Assembly: GCA_002315935.1 (NCBI GenBank)
Contig: DCII01000052.1
Span: forward strand, 29,232-48,703
DNA length: 19,472 nucleotides
DNA from: Ruminococcaceae bacterium UBA1730
GTDB taxonomy: Bacteria; Bacillota; Clostridia; Oscillospirales; Acutalibacteraceae
Reading direction: 5' to 3'
The notes under the pieces are model-generated. The model did not search any database, was not told the origin of the DNA, and saw nothing but the letters and a program-made list of their open reading frames with translations. Position 1 is the first letter of the stretch. The number at the start of each line of letters is the position of its first letter. The position numbers and the translations under genes are program-made. Shown piece by piece: positions 15,431-19,472 of the stretch.

Positions 15431-16876
15431 TCAAAATTCAATTGCTTCAAAAGCATAAAGATTGCCATAGCTCCAGTTGAAATCGCTTCCGAGAACTCTG
15501 TCAAAGGTCAACTGAAAAACTCTCTGACGGTTGCCGCACTTAACCGGGAACAATGTTCCCCAGCCCCTGAATCCGCCGTCGGGATAATCATATTTCGCTT
15601 CTGTAATCATTTCAAGCGTTTCGGCATCATAGATTCTGTATTTCGAGGTTTCGTTCATTTCAGCTCCGCAGATGAAATATCTTTTGCCGTCAATTTCCGT
15701 TGTCATTCCGCCTGTTTCGCCGGTTTTATCGGTTGAACGGTAAAACTTATATCCCGAAAACGGATTATCCGAAACAAATTTGACATAGGAATATGCTCTT
15801 CTCTCGCCGAAATCCCTGATACGGCAGATTGAAAGATACCATTTTTTCTTTGATTTGTCAAAATAAAAATCGGGGTCTTCATCTCCCTCAATGCCGAAAA
15901 ATTCCGTTTCTCCCGAATTCTCTTTTGTTTCCACAAGAGAAATATCAACTATTGAAATCGAATGCAGAATATCGGCATCCGTTTTTCCGTAGCCGAGAAT
16001 ATGACCTGCACTGAATGCACACATCCAGATGAGATATTCTTCTTTTTCTCTGTCATAAAGAATGCAGGAAGCAATGTCTCCGCTGATTTTTCCTTTTCCG
16101 TTCACATCAAAAAAGATTGCACCCTCAAGCCTGAATTCGCAGGTATTCGGCATCCACGAAACAACGGATTGATAACCCCCTGCTCCGAGACGGCTTGACA
16201 TGGTGAAATAAATCCTGCCGTCCTTCTGCATCACACTGCCGTCGGTATATCTTATCGGCTTCATATCCGCAAAGGCAACTCCGTTATCAATATAAGCTTC
16301 AATTTTATCTGTTTCAAAGGCTTTTGCATCGCAGAAAAACAATGCTTTGAACGGAAACGGATAGCTCCGTGCGTCATCAAGCTCTGAAATTTCAACTGCT
16401 CCGGCATTGCTGTAATGACCGTTTACCGAAAAATAAATATCAACTGCCTTTCCTCTTGTGCCGAACGAAACAGCTTCGGCTTCGTTCGGAATTTCAATAT
16501 CTGTCTGAAAAGCTTCTCCGTTGACCGAATAATAAGCCTTATAGCCGTCTGAACCGCTTTCAATATATAAATCAATTTTTGTTTCCCCATTCAGAAACGA
16601 AAAACCTGCTTTTCCCGAAAGCTTACGGACATTCATGCCGTATTCCGCAAAGGGAAAATGCTCGCAGATTAATCTTCTGACGCTTCCGCTGACTGAATAA
16701 ACACCGTTTTCAATTCTTTCAACGGTATCTGAATTCAGCGAAACGGCAGGATAAAGATTTCCTCTTTCTGTATCCGTAAAATCATTTTCGAATGACATTA
16801 CGGCAAGTCTGATACGAAGCTTTTTCCGCAGATTTAGTGAAAAAAGCCGTCTGAAAACAACATTTTTGAAATTCAT
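15431..16876 (-). CDS. Beta-sandwich plus five-bladed beta-propeller glycosidase-like protein
   Basis: A 481-residue protein without a signal peptide. The first 190 or so residues are beta-rich and resemble a laminin-G/concanavalin-type sandwich (IDLYIESGSDG, AYYSVNGEAF, VDIYFSVNGHYSNAG). The rest shows the repeating pattern of GH43/GH32/GH117-like propellers: IRYTDGSVMQKDGRIYFTMS, SCILYDREKEEYLIWMC, DEDPDFYFDKSKKKWYLSI, EIDGKRYFICGAE and GGFRGWGTLFPV. Acidic residues occur at blade edges, but I cannot assign the catalytic triad. I chose the ATG at 16876 over 16882 because AGGAG lies 8 bases before it but only 2 before the other. It is first gene of the operon with the membrane protein and phosphoesterase. 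It may act on an imported oligosaccharide; family assignment is moderate. Confidence 0.7.
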   Translation of the reverse strand: MNFKNVVFRRLFSLNLRKKLRIRLAVMSFENDFTDTERGNLYPAVSLNSDTVERIENGVYSVSGSVRRLICEHFPFAEYGMNVRKLSGKAGFSFLNGETKIDLYIESGSDGYKAYYSVNGEAFQTDIEIPNEAEAVSFGTRGKAVDIYFSVNGHYSNAGAVEISELDDARSYPFPFKALFFCDAKAFETDKIEAYIDNGVAFADMKPIRYTDGSVMQKDGRIYFTMSSRLGAGGYQSVVSWMPNTCEFRLEGAIFFDVNGKGKISGDIASCILYDREKEEYLIWMCAFSAGHILGYGKTDADILHSISIVDISLVETKENSGETEFFGIEGDEDPDFYFDKSKKKWYLSICRIRDFGERRAYSYVKFVSDNPFSGYKFYRSTDKTGETGGMTTEIDGKRYFICGAEMNETSKYRIYDAETLEMITEAKYDYPDGGFRGWGTLFPVKCGNRQRVFQLTFDRVLGSDFNWSYGNLYAFEAIEF

Positions 16877-16975
16877 ATTCATTGCTCCTGCCTGTTCGGT
16901 TTAAGAATGCCGCTTATTTCAAATGAGAATTTATCCGTCACAAAAGCAAGCAATCTCCTTGTTTCTTATAGTAAA

Positions 16976-17005
16976 ATAATATAATAACGCAGCAATAAAA
17001 GTCAA
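16976..17005 (-). promoter_or_regulatory. Putative sigma-A promoter of the propeller/membrane/phosphoesterase operon
   Basis: On the minus strand TTGACT (17000-17005) is followed at 18 bases by TATTAT (16976-16981), or at 16 bases by TATATT (16978-16983). It lies about 100 bases before the propeller gene. A short inverted repeat, GTCAA (17001-17005) and TTGAC (17016-17020) spaced by 10 bases, overlaps the -35 and could be an operator. Confidence 0.55.
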
Positions 17006-17089
17006 GTTAAAACTGTTGACCGCAGGAAAAAATGTGTCCGCAAACAGATGTGGGCGAACCGCCGAAGTGCCGCCGGTAGCGGATAAAGC

Positions 17090-17285
17090 GAAACGGTGAG
17101 GTGACTATATTTCTGAGGGAAATCCGTAACGCTCTTCAAGAAGAAGCGTATTGCAACTTCGCTACGCTCCTCGCAATGACCGGGGAGATGGCGGATTGCC
17201 GTGCTTCGCTCGCAATGGCCGAAATTTCTCTGTCACATTATTAAAACTAAAATTATTTCAATTCACAACTTTCCGTAAAGATCGA
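17090..17285. repeat. Palindromic intergenic repeat, copy 2 (expanded, opposite orientation)
   Basis: Aligned with the reverse complement of copy 1 (11030-11147), it shares in the same order GAAACGGTGAGGTGAC at the left, a TTGCC(A/G)(C/T)GCTTCGCTCGCAATG core (17196-17217), and CAACTTTCCGT(A/G)A at the right (17266-17278). It carries an additional core-like unit in tandem (17151-17177, TTGCAACTTCG to CGCAATG), which makes it longer. The left terminal inverted repeat is not recognisable. It is a dispersed non-coding repeat, possibly MITE- or REP-like. Confidence 0.65.
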
Positions 17286-17304
17286 AAAATTTATCAAAAC
17301 ACCA

Positions 17305-17333
17305 TTGAATTTCGTTTAAGGTTAGTGTATACT
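17305..17333 (+). promoter_or_regulatory. Putative sigma-A promoter of the 50-residue peptide gene
   Basis: TTGAAT (17305-17310) and TATACT (17328-17333) are spaced by exactly 17 bases. The predicted start near 17340 leaves a leader of about 210 bases before the peptide ATG. In that leader AATACTGT (17350-17357) can pair with ACAGTATT (17518-17525), which lies just before the ribosome site; a match of this length could be chance. An overlapping TATAAT (17333-17338) has no good -35. Confidence 0.5.
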
Positions 17334-17532
17334 ATAATAGATAATTGCGAATACTGTTTCAAGAAAGAAACGAGTTTTCTAATATCATTCACTTTGCTTG
17401 ATTTGTGTTCGCTTTTATTTGCCGTGCTGATGATAAATTTCACAGCAATTGCAGAATAAACCGATGTCATACACATAAGCAAGAATAACAACCGTTAAAC
17501 TGCAAAAATATTTTCAGACAGTATTTCTGCAC

Positions 17533-17540
17533 AAGGAGGT
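17533..17540 (+). promoter_or_regulatory. Near-perfect ribosome binding site of the 50-residue peptide
   Basis: AAGGAGGT, fully complementary to the 16S 3' end, stands 8 bases before the ATG at 17549. It is the strongest ribosome site in the window and the main reason to accept so short a gene. Confidence 0.85.
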
Positions 17541-17548
17541 ATCTGACA

Positions 17549-17701
17549 ATGAATAAAAAGAAGTTTTCAGAAGCAGAAATCAAAGTTATTCGTTTTGAAT
17601 CAACAGATATTATTGCTACGAGCGGTGACCCTGTACCGCCTCCGTTGAGGATTGAAAATCGCACCGGCATCTCAAGTGAAGATTTCGGTATTGGAAAATA
17701 A
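17549..17701 (+). CDS. Small peptide of 50 residues, possible secreted or modified peptide precursor
   Basis: A 50-residue open frame with an optimal ribosome site and its own upstream promoter. The N-terminal half is charged (MNKKKFSEAEIKVIRFESTD); it then reads IIATSGDPVPPPL and ends in a polar tail (GISSEDFGIGK). Clostridial genomes contain many short unassigned proteins with a lysine-rich start, a V-x-F-x-(T/S)-x-D core and a following I-(A/T)-T-S-G; I recognise the pattern from general knowledge but know no function for it. The layout of leader-like region, SG junction and short variable tail resembles a peptide precursor, but there is no cysteine, no known maturation enzyme nearby and no hydrophobic signal sequence. 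It is followed by a strong hairpin and a four-helix membrane protein gene. Coding status is fairly likely; role unknown. Confidence 0.7.
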   Translation: MNKKKFSEAEIKVIRFESTDIIATSGDPVPPPLRIENRTGISSEDFGIGK

Positions 17702-17706
17702 GAATC

Positions 17707-17740
17707 ACAGACACCGGTTGCGACTTCAATCGGTGTCTGT
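17707..17740 (+). terminator. 14-bp hairpin after the 50-residue peptide gene
   Basis: ACAGACACCGGTTG (17707-17720) pairs with CAATCGGTGTCTGT (17727-17740) with one G-U pair and a 6-base loop, starting 5 bases after the stop codon. Only TTCACTTT follows, so it is a weak terminator at best. It may allow partial read-through into the membrane protein gene, or protect the 3' end of an abundant peptide mRNA. Confidence 0.65.
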
Positions 17741-17791
17741 TCACTTTCGGCAGAGCTTACAATTCAACGGAAAAATTACAGGATGAATGCT

Positions 17792-18316
17792 ATGAGAAAA
17801 GATGTTAAGAACTCAGCTTTATTTTTGAGATGTCTGCGTGATTTGATGATGACCGGCGTATTATTATCACTTGTTTCAGCGTTTATTGCCGCTTATTTTC
17901 GCCAATTGTCTATTGTCTATATCATTTCGGCTGTTATGAATTCTTTGTTTCTGATTCTGAATATTATCAGATTGTATTATTTCAGAATAGGTGTTAAAAG
18001 CAAAAACGCTTTTTATTTTCACAACCTAATTTCAACAGCTATTTATTGCGGTTTTCCTGTCGTACTTTCTGCCCTTGTGCATATCACCGATGCTTCTTCA
18101 AGCTCCGTTCTGTCGACAATCCACACCTATGCCTTTTTCAATTTTAAGGTTTTTCATTATATTTCCTATAACGGAATTACTTTTTCAATCGGAAGAACGC
18201 AGTCCGCATTGATTTATTCGGCAATCTGTTTTGCGGCAGTTCTGATTTTCCCTCTTTTTGTCAATAAGGGCAAGCAAGACAAGAAAAGAAGAAGGTCAAT
18301 TCAGAAGGACAGTTAA
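17792..18316 (+). CDS. Four-helix membrane protein of unknown function
   Basis: A 174-residue protein with four predicted membrane segments: about residues 19-36 (MMTGVLLSLVSAFIAAYF), 41-59, 79-97 (LISTAIYCGFPVVLSALVHI), and 136-156 near the end. It finishes in a basic tail (NKGKQDKKRRRS), which suggests the C-terminus is cytoplasmic. I know no family for it. I chose the ATG at 17792, which has AGGA 8 bases before it, over an in-frame ATG at 17783 that would overlap that ribosome site. It follows the 50-residue peptide by 90 bases with a hairpin between and no obvious promoter of its own, so they probably share a transcript. A role in export of, response to, or immunity against the peptide is speculation. 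Confidence 0.7.
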   Translation: MRKDVKNSALFLRCLRDLMMTGVLLSLVSAFIAAYFRQLSIVYIISAVMNSLFLILNIIRLYYFRIGVKSKNAFYFHNLISTAIYCGFPVVLSALVHITDASSSSVLSTIHTYAFFNFKVFHYISYNGITFSIGRTQSALIYSAICFAAVLIFPLFVNKGKQDKKRRRSIQKDS

Positions 18317-18402
18317 TAAAAAATCGGATAAAAATGTGCCTGAAGCATCGGAATTTCTTTCATCTGCCGTTTTCGTTAATAACAATCAGATATAAAACCT
18401 CT

Positions 18403-18454
18403 CAAACACAGAGCAATACATTCTTAAACGGGTGCATTGCTCTGTGTTTGTTTT
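18403..18454 (+). terminator. Rho-independent terminator after the four-helix membrane protein
   Basis: A perfect 15-bp stem, CAAACACAGAGCAAT (18403-18417) with ATTGCTCTGTGTTTG (18436-18450), encloses an 18-base loop and is followed by TTTT. It lies 86 bases after the stop codon and ends the peptide/membrane-protein transcript. Confidence 0.82.
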
Positions 18455-18467
18455 CCATCCATCGTGC

Positions 18468-18499
18468 AAAAGAAAAGGAGCAGTCTTGCGACTGCTCCT
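18468..18499 (-). terminator. Rho-independent terminator of tuf
   Basis: On the minus strand AGGAGCAGTC and GACTGCTCCT (18490-18499 and 18476-18485) form a 10-bp stem around a GCAA tetraloop. It is followed by TTTTCTTTTG and lies 13 bases after the tuf stop codon. Confidence 0.88.
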
Positions 18500-18512
18500 G
18501 AAAAAATCTTAA

Positions 18513-19472
18513 TTATTCGTTGATCTCGATAACAACGCCTGAACCAACGGTTCTGCCGCCTTCACGGATAGCGAAACGAAGACCCTTTTCAATAGCGATA
18601 GGAGTGATAAGCTCAACCTTCATATCAACGTTATCGCCGGGCATGCACATTTCAGTGCCTTCGGGAAGGTTGATAACACCTGTAACGTCAGTAGTTCTGA
18701 AATAGAACTGAGGACGATAGTTGTTGAAGAACGGAGTATGACGGCCGCCTTCTTCCTTGGTCAGAACGTAAACCTGGCCAACGAACTTGGTGTGAGGATG
18801 GATTGAACCGGGCTTTGAAAGAACCTGTCCACGCTGGATTTCAGTTCTCTGAACACCACGGAGAAGAGCACCGATGTTGTCGCCAGCCTCAGCATAGTCG
18901 AGGATCTTGCGGAACATTTCGATACCTGTAACAACAGTCTTTCTCTTTTCTTCTGTAAGACCAACGATTTCAACTTCTTCTGAAGTCTTGAGCTGTCCAC
19001 GCTCAACTCTACCGGTAGCAACAGTACCACGGCCGGTGATTGTGAAAACGTCTTCAACAGGCATAAGGAAAGGAAGGTCTGCCTTACGATCAGGAGTAGG
19101 AATGTACTCATCAACAGCGTTCATGAGTTCCCAGATGGGAGCGATTTCAGGAGCGTTTTCATCGTCACCTGCATACTCAAGAGCCTTGAGAGCTGAACCC
19201 TTGATGATGGGAGCTTCTTCATCGAAGCCGTACTCAGCAAGTGTTTCACGGATTTCCATTTCAACGAGTTCAAGGAGCTCGGGATCGTCAACCTGGTCAA
19301 CCTTGTTCATGAAAACGATGATTCTGGGAACGCCAACCTGACGAGCAAGAAGAAGATGTTCCTTTGTCTGAGCCATAGGACCATCAGTTGAAGCGATAAC
19401 GAGGATAGCACCGTCCATCTGAGCAGCACCGGTGATCATGTTCTTAATATAGTCAGCATGGCCCGGGCAGTC
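18513..19472 (-). CDS. tuf: Translation elongation factor Tu (5' part outside the window)
   Basis: The last 319 residues of EF-Tu, the GTPase that brings aminoacyl-tRNA to the ribosome. The frame stays open to the window edge, where it begins with the G3 motif DCPGHADY; NKVD (G4) and GSAL (G5) follow. Then come domains 2 and 3, with the usual VATGRVERG, GDNIGALLRG and HTKFVGQVYVL segments, ending in GSGVVIEINE. About 80 N-terminal residues, including the P-loop, lie beyond 19472. An internal ATG at 19439 is residue 12 of the visible part and is not the start. It is a housekeeping gene whose codon use (many AAC, GAA, CTT) differs from the accessory genes to its left, and it ends at its own terminator. 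Confidence 0.97.
   Translation of the reverse strand, partial: DCPGHADYIKNMITGAAQMDGAILVIASTDGPMAQTKEHLLLARQVGVPRIIVFMNKVDQVDDPELLELVEMEIRETLAEYGFDEEAPIIKGSALKALEYAGDDENAPEIAPIWELMNAVDEYIPTPDRKADLPFLMPVEDVFTITGRGTVATGRVERGQLKTSEEVEIVGLTEEKRKTVVTGIEMFRKILDYAEAGDNIGALLRGVQRTEIQRGQVLSKPGSIHPHTKFVGQVYVLTKEEGGRHTPFFNNYRPQFYFRTTDVTGVINLPEGTEMCMPGDNVDMKVELITPIAIEKGLRFAIREGGRTVGSGVVIEINE

Larger units (their letters stand above)
16877..17548. other. 672-bp region without a supported gene
   Basis: The gap between the divergent propeller gene and the 50-residue peptide gene holds, in order, the leader and promoter of the minus-strand operon (up to about 17020), about 70 bases in which I see nothing, the second palindromic repeat (17090-17285), a plus-strand promoter (17305-17333) and a leader of about 210 bases. 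An open frame across 17151-17459 starts inside the repeat and has no ribosome site, so I do not call it. Confidence 0.6.

Noticed and set aside
17151..17459. Plus-strand open frame with a hydrophobic end
   Set aside because: It starts inside the palindromic repeat (its N-terminus is the typical LPCFARN spurious translation), has no ribosome site, and crosses the promoter of the peptide gene.

Overview
The window looks like a chromosomal segment of an anaerobic Firmicute of class Clostridia, probably an uncultured gut member of the Oscillospiraceae/Ruminococcaceae type. The reasons are the moderate GC content, strong AGGAGG-type ribosome binding sites, a clostridial-looking EF-Tu, and a high density of carbohydrate genes. 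The assignment rests on general character only; no 16S gene is present.

Layout, left to right. (1) 128-3681, plus strand: a three-gene cell-surface module made of a VTC-domain polyphosphate polymerase-like protein, a DUF4956 membrane protein, and a large exported beta-helix protein of the Cthe_2159 carbohydrate-binding type. It ends at a bidirectional terminator. (2) 3767-11025: a divergent sugar-catabolic locus driven from a 121-bp intergenic region (7162-7282). The minus arm encodes an exported metallophosphoesterase, a Gfo/Idh/MocA oxidoreductase and a sugar phosphate isomerase/epimerase-fold protein. The plus arm encodes another isomerase, another Gfo/Idh/MocA protein, a NagB-like deaminase/isomerase and a NagA-like deacetylase. 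Each arm therefore carries an isomerase plus oxidoreductase pair, the gene combination of the recently recognised oxidation/elimination (3-keto) routes of glycoside cleavage, here coupled to amino-sugar catabolism. No transporter or sugar kinase lies in the window. (3) 11026-13246: a palindromic intergenic repeat, a histidine phosphatase, a divergent pectate-lyase-superfamily beta-helix protein, and a dense array of hairpins. (4) 13247-16876, minus strand: an operon of a beta-propeller glycosidase-like protein, a membrane protein with about 13 predicted segments, and a cytoplasmic metallophosphoesterase, with a good promoter near 17000. (5) 16877-17548: a 672-bp region without a supported gene. 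It holds that promoter, a second copy of the palindromic repeat, and a promoter plus long leader for the next gene. (6) 17549-18316, plus strand: a previously uncalled 50-residue peptide gene with an ideal ribosome binding site, a 14-bp hairpin, and a four-helix membrane protein. (7) 18513-19472, minus strand: the 3' four-fifths of tuf (EF-Tu), running off the window edge and ending at its own terminator.

The most promising points for novelty are the paired oxidoreductase/isomerase arms joined to nagBA, the 50-residue peptide with its hairpin and membrane partner, and the propeller/membrane/phosphoesterase operon. All functional assignments come from reading motifs by eye; no database search was run.
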